Shown piece after piece: positions 1 to 8,441 of a stretch of DNA of 44,624 nt. The DNA comes from Alphaproteobacteria bacterium (GTDB taxonomy: Bacteria > Pseudomonadota > Alphaproteobacteria > Caulobacterales > Caulobacteraceae). The stretch is from assembly GCA_025350685.1 (NCBI GenBank), contig JANXXK010000131.1, positions 1-44,624 of the forward strand. Direction: 5' to 3'. The notes under the pieces were generated by a model, which saw nothing but the letters and a program-made list of their open reading frames with translations, had not been told where the DNA came from and did not search any database. Every line of letters starts with the position of its first letter. The first letter of the stretch is position 1. The position numbers and the translations under genes were made by a program.

Positions 1-224
1 CTTCGGGCCGGGTTCCAACGACGGACAGGATACGGGGAAGCATGGGTCCGAATCATCGGTGAAATTTATTAAGGATCACCCACAGTTCTGCGAATGGAAG
101 CGCGAGGTGTGAGCTTTGCCGGGTGTCGAGATCACGGGGCGGCGTCCCTGCAACCCGGCCAGGGACGCGAGACAGCCGTCGCGGGCCGGTGTAGAAAACC
201 TTTCGAATTTCAAGGGAAACCGAC

Positions 225-761
225 ATGAAGAAGCTGATCGCCTTGACCGTCGCCGCCGCGTTCGCCCTAGCCGCCCCGGCCTTTGCCGAGCTGAAGGCGG
301 GCGCCAAGGCGCCCGACTTCACCGCCCCGGCCTACCTCGCCGGCCCGCCGTTCACCTACAAGCTCGCCGACGCGCTGAAGAAAGGCCCGGTGGTGGTCTA
401 TTTCTTCCCCGCCGCCCACACCGCCGGCTGCAACATCGAGGCCCACCTGTTCTCCGACGCCATCGGCAAGTTCAAGGCGGCCCATGCCACGGTGATCGGC
501 GTGACCGCCGGCAACCTCGACCAGCTCGCCGACTTCTCCAAGGAGACCGAGCATTGCGGCGGCAAGTTCCCGGTCGCCTCCGATCCCGGCGCGGTCATCG
601 CCAAGAGGTACGACTCTATCCTGGAGAAGAAGCCCGACTGGTCCAGCCGAACGTCCTACGTGATCGCCCAGAACGGCGACATCGCGCATGTCTACTCGAA
701 CCTGGACCCCGCCGAGCACGTCAACGAGACCCTGGGCGCCGTGAAGGCGATGAAGAAGTAG
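225..761 (+). CDS. Exported peroxiredoxin (AhpC/TSA, BCP-like)
   Basis: The 178-residue product should reduce peroxides through a cysteine thiol outside the cytoplasm. Residues 1-21 form a signal peptide (KK, a hydrophobic Ala/Leu core, then APAFA before ELKAG). The body has the thioredoxin-fold peroxiredoxin pattern: GAKAPDF at about 26-32, then FPAAHTAGC, which fits PxxxTxxC and puts the peroxidatic Cys at 69. A second Cys at 111 (EHCGGKFPV) could resolve it, as in atypical 2-Cys BCP-type enzymes. The start is supported by AGGGAAA just upstream of the ATG. It stands alone, convergent with the AraC gene, with no thioredoxin or reductase beside it. The family is clear; the electron donor cannot be told. 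Confidence 0.85.
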   Translation: MKKLIALTVAAAFALAAPAFAELKAGAKAPDFTAPAYLAGPPFTYKLADALKKGPVVVYFFPAAHTAGCNIEAHLFSDAIGKFKAAHATVIGVTAGNLDQLADFSKETEHCGGKFPVASDPGAVIAKRYDSILEKKPDWSSRTSYVIAQNGDIAHVYSNLDPAEHVNETLGAVKAMKK

Positions 762-831
762 CAGCGCCGTCGGCCAGGGCTGCTGAAACGCCGGCGTAGA
801 GCCACTCTCCGGGCCTGGCTGGCGCACGACC

Positions 832-1749
832 TCACTCAGGCCGCCGCCTAGGTCTTGGATCGGCCGTTCCGGGCGTGGCGGCGTGCAGGCCGTGCAGCGG
901 ATCGCCCAGCAATGCGGCCCGCGCCTTGCCGGCGGCCCGCATGAACGAGAAGTCCCGCGCGAAATAGGCCCGCGACGGCATGCCCATGAAATAGCGGAAG
1001 TCCCGGACGAACTGGGACTGGTCCGCATAGCCCGGATCGATCATCCGGCCCCAAAGCCCGGGCGGATGCTCCCGGATCGCCGCGAAGCTGCGCAGGAAGC
1101 GTTGGCGCCGCAGCAGGGCCTTGGGCCCCATCCCGAAATAGGTCAGCGCCAGGCGCTCCAGCTGACGCGGAGAGCGTCCGAGCCGGCGCGCCCACTCGGC
1201 CACGGAGCGCACGTCCGGATCCATCAGCGCCTCGTGCGCCGCCACCAGCAACGCCTGCGCCGCCTCGCGCCCGGCCATGTGCGCCAGGAACCAGGCGTCC
1301 AGCGTGGCTACCGTCGCGGCGTCGTCGTCGCAGGCCAGCACCTGGCCCAGCAGCTCCGCCGCCCCGGCCCCGACAAAGGTCGATAGCGGCCCGATCTGGT
1401 CGAGGTAGTCGCTGGCCGGCATCGCCGTGAACACCGCCCACCCGGCGGGCAGGAAACCTGCGCCCACCATCCGCCCCGGCCCGCCGCGGACAGTGGCCAT
1501 GCGGCTGATCACCCCGCTCATCAGCGCCGATGGCGCCGTGTGGCTCGCCACGCGGCGGTCGCTGAACGTCTGGGTCCAGTCGGCGTCGAGCAACAGCCGG
1601 ATATTGGCCCACTCGGGGAACAGCAGCTCCTCGATCGGCTCGTCGCCGCCGACCTCGAGCACATAGTAGGTGGTGATCGTCGCGCGCAGCGCCGGCGCGG
1701 GCAGGAAGTACCGAAAAGATACGCGGGACTCGGGCAAGCACTTCCACAA
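832..1749 (-). CDS. AraC-family transcriptional regulator
   Basis: The 305-residue protein has an unassigned N-terminal sensing half and an AraC-type double helix-turn-helix at about 185-265. The first helix-turn-helix is in SVAEWARRLGRSPRQLERL. The second, DQSQFVRDFRYFMGMPSRAYF, matches the conserved AraC signature. The tail after about 275 is Arg/Pro rich and looks unstructured. No ATG opens the reading frame: the best start is a TTG at 1749, and an in-frame TAG closes the frame a short way upstream, so a CTG or this TTG must serve. The glutathione S-transferase gene lies upstream on the same strand, 124 bases away, and could be a target, but no operator is evident. Confidence 0.85.
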   Translation of the reverse strand: MWKCLPESRVSFRYFLPAPALRATITTYYVLEVGGDEPIEELLFPEWANIRLLLDADWTQTFSDRRVASHTAPSALMSGVISRMATVRGGPGRMVGAGFLPAGWAVFTAMPASDYLDQIGPLSTFVGAGAAELLGQVLACDDDAATVATLDAWFLAHMAGREAAQALLVAAHEALMDPDVRSVAEWARRLGRSPRQLERLALTYFGMGPKALLRRQRFLRSFAAIREHPPGLWGRMIDPGYADQSQFVRDFRYFMGMPSRAYFARDFSFMRAAGKARAALLGDPLHGLHAATPGTADPRPRRRPE

Positions 1750-1873
1750 TGACAGCCGCCGGGGGCGATCGGCACCCTAGAGGTCCGGGGCGGCGCACGG
1801 AAGGCAGAAGTTCGCGTGGCAAGCGAAACTTGTCGACGCGTCAGGCGCCGGCTTTGTCCGAAACGGACCTCCG

Positions 1874-2524
1874 TCAGCCGCTCGATGAGGCGGTGAAAAC
1901 AGCCAGCTGATCGTCGAACGCACGCTTGAAAGCCGGCCGGGCCTCGCCGCGGGCGACATAGGCGGCGAGGTTCGGATACTCGTCGAGGATCCCCGATCCC
2001 TTCGACCTGAACAGCACGCCGATCATCATCAGGTCGCCGGCGGTGAACCCGCCATCGAGCCATTCGGCGTCTCCGAGGCGGCGGGAAAGCTCGCCCAGCG
2101 TCCTGTGAGCGCCCGCTTCGAGCAGCGGCTGCCGCTGCCCGTACCAGGGCTGGTCGCGTTCCAGCAGAGCCGCCACTCCGCGATTGACCAACGGCGGCTC
2201 CACCGTGTTGAGCGCCGCGAACATCCAGGCGATCGCGCGCGCCCGGCCGTTCGCATCGTCCGGCAGCAGGCCCGCACGGCGCTCGGCGATATGGAACACG
2301 ATGGCCCCGGACTCGAAAAGGGTGAGATCGCCTTCCTGGTAGGCCGGGATCTGCCCGAAGGGCTGCAGCGCCAGATACGCGGGCTCCTTCATCTCGCCGA
2401 ACGTGACGAGGCGAACCTCGTAGGGTTGGCCCACTTCTTCCAGCGCCCAGCGGACCCGCATGTCCCGCGCCAGCCCTCGGCCGCGATCGGGTGATTGTTT
2501 GAAGGCGGTAATCGTCGGGGTCAT
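1874..2524 (-). CDS. Glutathione S-transferase family protein
   Basis: The 216-residue product has the two-domain GST layout. The N-terminal thioredoxin-like domain covers about residues 1-85, with the conserved cis-proline region [11 protein letters not shown] and the glutathione gamma-glutamyl contact [12 protein letters not shown], where ES is the usual pair. An all-helical C-terminal domain follows, with [16 protein letters not shown], the conserved N-capping box region (TAGD). The ATG at 2524 is preferred over longer in-frame starts because GGAG lies just upstream and family homology begins there. It is a cytosolic protein that conjugates or reduces electrophiles with glutathione; the substrate is unknown. 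It is divergent from the ribosomal operon. Confidence 0.88.
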   Translation of the reverse strand: MTPTITAFKQSPDRGRGLARDMRVRWALEEVGQPYEVRLVTFGEMKEPAYLALQPFGQIPAYQEGDLTLFESGAIVFHIAERRAGLLPDDANGRARAIAWMFAALNTVEPPLVNRGVAALLERDQPWYGQRQPLLEAGAHRTLGELSRRLGDAEWLDGGFTAGDLMMIGVLFRSKGSGILDEYPNLAAYVARGEARPAFKRAFDDQLAVFTASSSG

Positions 2525-2803
2525 CGGGCGGCTCCGTCTCTCTGCGGGTTCCTTGTATCCCAAGGACGAACGACCAACGGGCCGCACGCCACAGGTTCGA
2601 ATTATCTGGTGGGCCGTCTCTCCAGCCCCTCTACCCTTGCCCTGACGGCGTTTTTCCCCTATCAGCGCGCCTCTTCACGGAGAGCGGTCTCTCGCGGAAC
2701 ACCAATGGGTCGGGACCATCCCGGCCGCCGCGCCAGAGATCCATCGTCGCCAGCGGGCCTTCCGCCGCCGGTAGCGCCGCCCTCCCAATGGAAGAAGGAA
2801 ACT
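2525..2803 (+). other. Divergent intergenic region and rpsF leader
   Basis: This 279-base gap separates the divergent GST and rpsF genes. The part nearest rpsF (about 2665-2803) would be an mRNA leader of about 140 bases. It is C/G rich with several CCG steps (for example CCGCCGGTAGC near 2766). Known rpsF leaders in many bacteria bind the S6:S18 pair through CCG-containing hairpins, so autoregulation is possible, but I could not fold this leader into the known motif with confidence. No small gene is evident. Confidence 0.3.
2637..2664 (+). promoter_or_regulatory. Candidate promoter of rpsF-rpsR-rplI
   Basis: TTGCCC (2637-2642) and CTATCA (2659-2664), separated by 16 bases, resemble a housekeeping -35/-10 pair of Caulobacter type. 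The match is partial, so this is a suggestion only. Confidence 0.3.
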
Positions 2804-3187
2804 ATGGCGCTCTACGAGCACGTCGTCATTTCGCGGCAGGATATCTCGCCGCAACAGGCTGAAGCCCTCAACGACACCATGAAAGCTCTGATCGAGGCCG
2901 GCGGTGGCACCGTCGCCAAGATCGAGTATTGGGGTCTTCGCAACCTGACCTACCGGATCAAGAAGAACCGCAAGGGTCACTACTCCCTGCTGTCCATCGA
3001 CTCGCCGTCCGACGCGGTGAAGGAAATGGAACGTCAGCTCAGCATCAACGAAGACGTCCTGCGGTACCTGACCGTGCGCGTCGAAGAGCTGGAGCTGGAG
3101 CTCTCCCCGATCCTCGCCCGCCGTGATCGCGACCGCGAACGTGAGCCGCGCCGCGACGACTTCGGGCCCAAGGAAGGAGCCTTCTGA
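2804..3187 (+). CDS. rpsF: 30S ribosomal protein S6
   Basis: The 127-residue protein begins [15 protein letters not shown], the typical S6 opening, and contains [22 protein letters not shown], the conserved beta hairpin that contacts 16S rRNA and S18 (quoted here only in part of its span, about residues 40-60). It binds the central domain of 16S rRNA together with S18. The ATG at 2804 has the strong ribosome binding site GAAGAAGGAA; longer in-frame starts only add non-conserved sequence. The C-terminal tail is Arg/Asp/Glu rich, as in other alphaproteobacterial S6 proteins. The stop overlaps the rpsR start by one base (TGATG), which implies translational coupling. Confidence 0.97.
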   Translation: MALYEHVVISRQDISPQQAEALNDTMKALIEAGGGTVAKIEYWGLRNLTYRIKKNRKGHYSLLSIDSPSDAVKEMERQLSINEDVLRYLTVRVEELELELSPILARRDRDREREPRRDDFGPKEGAF

Positions 3188-3474
3188 TGACCGACGAAAC
3201 AACCGTTGAAGCGCAGGACACTGCGCCCCCCGCCGGCGGCGCCGGCGGCGCCCGCCGCCCCTTCTTCCGTCGCAGGAAAGTGTGCCCGTTCTCCGGCGCC
3301 AACGCCCCGAAGATCGACTACAAGGACGTCAAACTCCTGCAGCGCTACGTCTCCGAGCGCGGCAAGATCGTGCCCTCGCGGATCACCGCGGTGTCGGCCA
3401 AGAAGCAGCGCGAACTGGCCAAGGCCATCAAGCGCGCCCGCTTCCTCGCCCTCCTCCCCTATGTCGTGAAGTAA
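3187..3474 (+). CDS. rpsR: 30S ribosomal protein S18
   Basis: The 95-residue product carries the S18 core: [15 protein letters not shown], then [20 protein letters not shown], then the C-terminal [11 protein letters not shown]. The CPFSG motif is typical of S18. An N-terminal extension rich in Ala/Gly/Pro (about residues 1-22) is longer than in Escherichia coli. It lies between rpsF and rplI, 13 bases before rplI, in the conserved operon, and forms the S6:S18 heterodimer on the 30S platform. Confidence 0.97.
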   Translation: MTDETTVEAQDTAPPAGGAGGARRPFFRRRKVCPFSGANAPKIDYKDVKLLQRYVSERGKIVPSRITAVSAKKQRELAKAIKRARFLALLPYVVK

Positions 3475-3487
3475 GGGAGCCAGGCAC

Positions 3488-4072
3488 ATGAAAGTCATTC
3501 TGCTCGAACGTGTGGAAGGCAAGGGCGCCCTCGGCGACGTGGTCAACGTCAAGGACGGCTATGCCCGCAACTTCCTCCTGCCCCGCGCCAAGGCGCTGCG
3601 CGCCAACGCCGCCAACCTGAAGGTCTTCGAAGGCCAGCGGGTCGAGATCGAGGCGCGCAACACCAAGGCCAAGGAAGCCGCCGGTGGCGCCGGCGAAAAG
3701 CTGGACGGGACCGTCTACATCCTGATCCGGCAGGCCGGCGAAAGCGGCCAGCTCTACGGCTCCGTGGCCGGCCGCGACGTGGCCGACGCGGTCAACGCCG
3801 AGGGCGGCAAGGTCGATCGCGCGATGGTCGTGCTCGACAAGCCGATCAAGACCCTCGGCCTGCACGAGGTGAAGATCCGCCTGCACGCCGAAGTGACCGT
3901 CACCGTGACGCTCAACATCGCCCGCAGCCAGGACGAAGCCGAGCGCCAGGCCCGCGGCGAAAACATCATCGACAGCCAGTTCGAAGAGGACCGCGTCGCC
4001 GACGAACAGGCGCAGGCGGACCTGCTGCAAGGCGGCGCTGGCAGCCACGAGGGCGACTACACCGCGGCCTGA
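3488..4072 (+). CDS. rplI: 50S ribosomal protein L9
   Basis: The 194-residue product starts MKVILLERVEGKGALGDVV with the following KDGYARNFLLP, the L9 N-terminal domain signature. A long connecting helix (about residues 40-75) leads to the C-terminal domain, which includes KTLGLHEVKIRLHAEVTVTV. It runs about 45 residues past the usual 148-150 length, with an acidic and Gln/Ala-rich tail common in alphaproteobacterial L9. It binds 23S rRNA near the L1 stalk. It ends the rpsF operon and is followed at once by a strong hairpin terminator. Confidence 0.97.
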   Translation: MKVILLERVEGKGALGDVVNVKDGYARNFLLPRAKALRANAANLKVFEGQRVEIEARNTKAKEAAGGAGEKLDGTVYILIRQAGESGQLYGSVAGRDVADAVNAEGGKVDRAMVVLDKPIKTLGLHEVKIRLHAEVTVTVTLNIARSQDEAERQARGENIIDSQFEEDRVADEQAQADLLQGGAGSHEGDYTAA

Positions 4073-4094
4073 TTACCGCAGTCTGAAGCTTGCG

Positions 4095-4123
4095 AAGGCG
4101 CGGGAGCCTCTCCCGCGCCTTTT
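4095..4123 (+). terminator. Rho-independent terminator after rplI
   Basis: An 11-bp perfect stem (AAGGCGCGGGA with TCCCGCGCCTT, extendable by one G-C pair) closes on a tiny loop and runs into a short T stretch ending at 4123. It lies 23 bases after the rplI stop. Confidence 0.85.
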
Positions 4124-4135
4124 GCATGTCCACTG

Positions 4136-4149
4136 TGACACAATTGTCA
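4136..4149. promoter_or_regulatory. Palindromic operator candidate before the TonB receptor
   Basis: TGACACAATTGTCA has half sites TGAC and GTCA around a near-symmetric ACAATT core, in an AT-richer spot about 90 bases before the receptor start. No transcription factor can be assigned. Confidence 0.3.
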
Positions 4150-4239
4150 TCCCGCCTCCCCGCGACACTACCTAGTTAGGCGGCTTTGGGGCTGTCAGGC
4201 CGCTTCGCATTCGAGCGGGCCGCCATCCAGAGGTTGTCG

Positions 4240-6777
4240 ATGAAATCTCGTATCGTGTTGTTTGCCGCGGCTTCGGCCGCGACCCTTCTGGCGTCCAGCG
4301 CCGGCGCGCAGCCACGGGTGGCCATACTGGCCGCCGCGTCGGCCGCCGTCGCCCCCAGCGCCGTCGAAGAGGTTGTCGTCACCGGCTCGCGCGCCGAGCC
4401 CCGCTCCCGGCTGGAGACCATCGCGCCGGTCGACGTGGTCAGCGCGACGCAGCTGGCCCGCGGCGGGACCACGGAACTGGCCCAGGCGCTGTCCTTCGCC
4501 CTGCCCTCGCTGAACTTCACCCGCCCGGCCGTCACCGATGGCACCGACACCGTGCGTCCAGCGACGCTGCGCGGCCTCGCCCCCGACGAGACCCTGGTGC
4601 TGATCAACTCCAAGCGCGCTCACGCCGCCTCGCTGGTCAACCTCAACGGCTCCATCGGCTACGGCTCCGGCGCGGTCGATCTCAACACCATTCCGTCGGC
4701 CGCCATCAGTTCGGTGGAGGTGCTGCGCGACGGCGCATCGGCGCAGTACGGTTCCGACGCGATCGCCGGCGTGATCAACCTGCGCCTGCGCGAAGCCAGC
4801 TCCGGCGGCTACGCCAGCGCCACCTACGGCCAGCACGACACCGATGTCGAAACCAAGCCCAGCGCCACCCCGATTCCCGGCCTCGTGCTGCAACCCAACA
4901 AGCACCGCAACGATGGCGGCACGACCACCATCACCGGCTGGCAGGGCCTGCCGCTGTTCGGCTCGGGCTTCCTGACTCTCTCGGCCGAAGCCAAGATCCA
5001 ACAACACACCACCCGCGCCGGTCCGGATCCGCGCCAGCAGTACCCGTTCGTCGGGGGTGTCGCCGGCGCCTTCGATCCGAGGGAGCTCACCTACGACCGC
5101 TACGACAACTGGTACGGCGACCCGAAGCTCGACCAGTACACGGGCTACGCCAACGCCGGCTATGACATATCCAACGGCGTGCACCTCTATGGCTGGGGCA
5201 GCTACCAGTTCCGCGACGCCTTCTCCGCGGCCAATGTGCGTCGAGCGATCCAGCAGAGCGCCGGCTCCAACATCCTGGCGATCTACCCCGACGGCTTCCT
5301 GCCCAAGATCGAAGGCAAGGTGCGGGACGCAAGTCTAGCCGGCGGCGCCAAGGGCAAGGCTGGCGACTGGGACTGGGACGCCAGCGTCGTCTGGGGCCGC
5401 AACGAATTTCACTTCGGCGTCACCGACTCGCTGAACGCGTCGCTCGGCCCGACGAGCCCCCGCGAATTTGACGCGGGCAAGCTGATCTACTCGCAGACCG
5501 TCGGCAACTTCGGCGTCACCCGGCCCTTCGACCTCTCCGGCCAGTCCGTGAACCTCGCGGCCGGCGTCGAGGTCCGCGGCGAGAGCTACCAGATCAAACC
5601 GGGCGAGCCCGCGTCCTACGTCAACGGCGGCTTCTTCACCCAGCCCGGCGTCCTTGGCGGCTCTGGCGCCCAGTCGTTCTCCGGCTTCAGCCCGGCCAAC
5701 GCCACCGACAAGAGCCGCACGTCGGAGTCGGTCTATATCGAGGCCGAGAGCAGGTTCGCCGCCCTCGATCTCGACGGCGCCCTCCGGTACGAGAACTATT
5801 CCGACTTCGGCGACGTGGTCACCGGCAAGCTCGGCGGCCGCTACGACATCAACGAGAACATCGCGCTTCGCGCCAGCGCATCGAACGGCTTCCGGGCGCC
5901 GTCGTTGCAGCAGTCGTTCATCACCACCACGTCGACCAACTTCGTAGGCGGCCTGCCGGTGCAGACCATCCTCTTGCCGCCCAGCGATCCGCGCGCGCAA
6001 CTGATCGGCGCCACGGCCCTGAAGCCCGAACGTTCGACCAACTTCTCGGGCGGCGGGGTCTTCCGCAACGGCGGCTTCTCGCTGACGGTCGACGCCTACT
6101 ACATCAAGATCAAGGACCGGATCGTCCTTAGCGACATCCTGCAACAGGCCAACGTCATCGCCATCTTCAAGGCGGCCGGCGTCAACGGCATCGGCGGGGT
6201 GCGCTTCTTCACCAACGGCGTCGACTCCGAGACCCGCGGCCTGGAAGCGGTGGCCAGCTACAAGTGGCGGCCCGACCCGGCCTGGGGCGCCTTCGACTTC
6301 AGCGCCTCTGCCTCCCACAACGAGACCAAGCTGACCCGCGTCCAGGCCACCCCGGTCCTCTCGGCGCTGACGCCGCCGCCGGTCTTCTTGCCGCACTACC
6401 GCACGGTCACGCTGACCGACGGCCAGCCCAAGTGGAAGGCCAACTTCCTCGTCGACTGGACCCAAGGGCCCTTCGGCGTCACCGCCAAGGCCGAGTACTA
6501 CGGCAAACTGCTTCAGCCCTCGAACACCAATAACGCGGCCGGCGACTATGTCCTTGAGCCGAAGACGCTGGTCGACCTGGAGGCCCGCTGGAACGTCACC
6601 AAGGGGCTGCAGCTGGCGGTGGGCGCCGACAACCTCTTCGACACCTATCCCACCACCCCGCCCTACGTGCTGAACGGCGTGACCCTCAGCTCCAATGGCG
6701 TGGCCGCCTTCCCGGAATACTCACCCTTCGGCTTCCAGGGCCGTTTCCTCTACGCCCGGGCCAGCTACAGCTGGTAG
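4240..6777 (+). CDS. TonB-dependent outer-membrane receptor
   Basis: The 845-residue product should import an unknown ligand across the outer membrane with energy from TonB. Residues 1-22 are a signal peptide (MKSRIVLFAAASAATLLASS, then AGAQ). A TonB-box-like stretch, VEEVVVTGSR, follows at about 44-53. The plug domain covers about 60-185 and includes VEVLRDGASAQYGSDAIAGV, the usual plug end motif. The rest alternates aromatic beta strands of a 22-strand barrel, ending in YARASYSW. The start at 4240 is chosen for AGAGG upstream and the signal peptide. It stands alone between two terminators with no transporter, regulator or enzyme beside it, so the substrate stays open. Confidence 0.93.
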   Translation: MKSRIVLFAAASAATLLASSAGAQPRVAILAAASAAVAPSAVEEVVVTGSRAEPRSRLETIAPVDVVSATQLARGGTTELAQALSFALPSLNFTRPAVTDGTDTVRPATLRGLAPDETLVLINSKRAHAASLVNLNGSIGYGSGAVDLNTIPSAAISSVEVLRDGASAQYGSDAIAGVINLRLREASSGGYASATYGQHDTDVETKPSATPIPGLVLQPNKHRNDGGTTTITGWQGLPLFGSGFLTLSAEAKIQQHTTRAGPDPRQQYPFVGGVAGAFDPRELTYDRYDNWYGDPKLDQYTGYANAGYDISNGVHLYGWGSYQFRDAFSAANVRRAIQQSAGSNILAIYPDGFLPKIEGKVRDASLAGGAKGKAGDWDWDASVVWGRNEFHFGVTDSLNASLGPTSPREFDAGKLIYSQTVGNFGVTRPFDLSGQSVNLAAGVEVRGESYQIKPGEPASYVNGGFFTQPGVLGGSGAQSFSGFSPANATDKSRTSESVYIEAESRFAALDLDGALRYENYSDFGDVVTGKLGGRYDINENIALRASASNGFRAPSLQQSFITTTSTNFVGGLPVQTILLPPSDPRAQLIGATALKPERSTNFSGGGVFRNGGFSLTVDAYYIKIKDRIVLSDILQQANVIAIFKAAGVNGIGGVRFFTNGVDSETRGLEAVASYKWRPDPAWGAFDFSASASHNETKLTRVQATPVLSALTPPPVFLPHYRTVTLTDGQPKWKANFLVDWTQGPFGVTAKAEYYGKLLQPSNTNNAAGDYVLEPKTLVDLEARWNVTKGLQLAVGADNLFDTYPTTPPYVLNGVTLSSNGVAAFPEYSPFGFQGRFLYARASYSW

Positions 6778-6803
6778 CCATAAGGCTTATGGACGAAATG
6801 GAA

Positions 6804-6831
6804 GGGGCGGGCTGGTTCACCGGCCCGCCCC
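6804..6831 (+). terminator. Hairpin terminator after the TonB receptor
   Basis: A 12-bp stem begins GGGGCGGGC and closes with GCCCGCCCC, with one G-U pair and a TTCA loop. It lies 26 bases after the stop codon. The following ATTCGTTT has only a weak T run, so termination may be partial. Confidence 0.65.
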
Positions 6832-6860
6832 ATTCGTTTGCAACCCTAACGCCTGAGCTT

Positions 6861-6890
6861 CGTCCACAGGCTCACTGGAAAGTGTGGACG
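6861..6890. repeat. Short inverted repeat before dnaB
   Basis: CGTCCACA (6861-6868) and TGTGGACG (6883-6890) form perfect 8-base arms around 14 bases, 51 bases before the dnaB ATG. It could be an operator or an mRNA hairpin; each arm also carries the TCCACA part of a DnaA box, without the full consensus. Confidence 0.35.
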
Positions 6891-6941
6891 GGCGGCGAAA
6901 TCCGACTGATCGCACGGCCGGCCTTAGGCTACCGCTAACCC

Positions 6942-8435
6942 ATGGCCCTGGTTCCCGCTCTCGACCTGCGTTCGGTGTCGAACGACGTCAACATCCCCCA
7001 CGCCCCGGCCAATGTGGAGGCCGAGCAGGCGCTCTTGGGCGCCCTGCTCTACGACAACGCCGCCTTCGAGCGGCTGGGCGACTGGCTGCAGGCGCGCCAC
7101 TTCTTCGAGCCCTTCCACCAGCGGCTGTTCGCCGCCATCGAGAGCCACATCCGCAAGGGCCAGCTGGCCGAGCCGATCCTGCTTGCCGAACAGTTCGCCC
7201 GCGACGCCGGCTTCGAGGAACTCGGCGGGGTCCGCTACCTGGCCGACCTCGTCGACCGCGCCCCGCCGGCGGCCAACGCCCCGGACTATGCCCGCGCCAT
7301 CTACGACCTGGCTTTGCGCCGCGACCTGATCCGCATCGGCGGCGACATCGCCAACGTCGCCAGCCAGGGCGACGCCGAGATCTCCGCCCGCGACCAGATC
7401 GAACAGGCCGAGCAGCAGCTCTACGCCCTGGCCGAGACCGGCGGCGTCTCCCAGGGCTTCGTCAACTTCGCCGACGCCCTGCACGGCGCCGTCACCATGG
7501 CCGCCGAGGCGCACAGCCGTGACGGTGGCCTGGCCGGCCTCTCCACCGGCCTCATCGACCTCGACAACAAGATCGGCGGCCTGCACCCGTCGGACCTGGT
7601 GATCCTCGCCGCGCGGCCGTCGATGGGCAAGTCGTCGCTGGCCTGCAACATCGCCTTCGACGTGGCCCGCAACTACGCCTGGGAGCCGCAGCCCGACGGC
7701 TCGAAGAAGACCGTCCGCGGCGGGGTCGTGGCCTTCTTCTCGCTGGAAATGGCCGCCGAGCAGCTGGCCATGCGCCTGCTGGCCGAGGCCTCCGGCGTCT
7801 CCGGCGACCGCCTGCGCAAGGGCGAGATCGACGCGTCTGAATTTGGCCGCGTCCGCGACGCCGCCCTGGAGATCCAGGAAGCGCCGCTCTACATCGACGC
7901 CACCGGCGGCCTGTCGATGGCCAAGCTCGCCGCCCGGGCGCGGCGCCTCAAGCGCATGGTTGGCCTCGACCTGCTGATCGTCGACTACCTGCAGCTGATC
8001 ACCGGCGGTGACGGCATGAGCCGCAACGACAACCGCGTGCAGGAAGTCTCGATGATCACCCAGAGCCTGAAGGCTCTGGCCAAGGAACTCTCGATCCCGG
8101 TCCTGGCGCTGGCCCAGCTCTCCCGCCAGGTCGAGAACCGCGAGGACAAGAAGCCCCAGCTCTCCGACCTGCGGGAATCCGGCTCCATCGAGCAGGACGC
8201 CGACATGGTGATGTTCATATACCGCGAAGCCTACTACCTCAGCCGCCTGGAACCGCGCGAAGGCACCGAGGAACACTTCAAGTGGCAGGAGAGCATGGAC
8301 CAGACGAGGGGCCTCGCCGAGATCATCATCGGCAAGCAGCGCCACGGCCCGATCGGCAATGTGAAGCTCTCCTACAACGAGGACCTGACCAAGTTCGGCA
8401 ACCTCGCCCGGGACCACAACCGCTACGAACGCTGA
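6942..8435 (+). CDS. dnaB: Replicative DNA helicase DnaB
   Basis: The 497-residue protein is the hexameric helicase that unwinds DNA ahead of the replisome. The N-terminal primase-binding domain starts with PHAPANVEAEQALLGALLYDN (about 18-38). The RecA-like ATPase domain has Walker A in ARPSMGKSSLA (about 223-233), a FFSLEMAAEQLAMRL stretch that follows, Walker B in LDLLIVDYLQLI, and QLSRQVENREDKKPQLSDLRESGSIEQDAD-type helicase motif residues with the arginine-finger region later on. The length is normal for the family. No intein is present. alr starts six bases after its stop, so the two are likely cotranscribed, an arrangement common in Caulobacterales and many other bacteria. Confidence 0.97.
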   Translation: MALVPALDLRSVSNDVNIPHAPANVEAEQALLGALLYDNAAFERLGDWLQARHFFEPFHQRLFAAIESHIRKGQLAEPILLAEQFARDAGFEELGGVRYLADLVDRAPPAANAPDYARAIYDLALRRDLIRIGGDIANVASQGDAEISARDQIEQAEQQLYALAETGGVSQGFVNFADALHGAVTMAAEAHSRDGGLAGLSTGLIDLDNKIGGLHPSDLVILAARPSMGKSSLACNIAFDVARNYAWEPQPDGSKKTVRGGVVAFFSLEMAAEQLAMRLLAEASGVSGDRLRKGEIDASEFGRVRDAALEIQEAPLYIDATGGLSMAKLAARARRLKRMVGLDLLIVDYLQLITGGDGMSRNDNRVQEVSMITQSLKALAKELSIPVLALAQLSRQVENREDKKPQLSDLRESGSIEQDADMVMFIYREAYYLSRLEPREGTEEHFKWQESMDQTRGLAEIIIGKQRHGPIGNVKLSYNEDLTKFGNLARDHNRYER

Positions 8436-8441
8436 GCCGAG

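Noticed and set aside
1-224. Possible gene or RNA at the left edge
   Set aside because: No frame has coding character or a ribosome binding site, and no tRNA-like fold was seen.
2525-2803. Open frame continuous with rpsF from 2495, giving a longer S6
   Set aside because: The added 103 residues are not S6-like, and the ATG at 2804 has a strong ribosome binding site and the family N-terminus.
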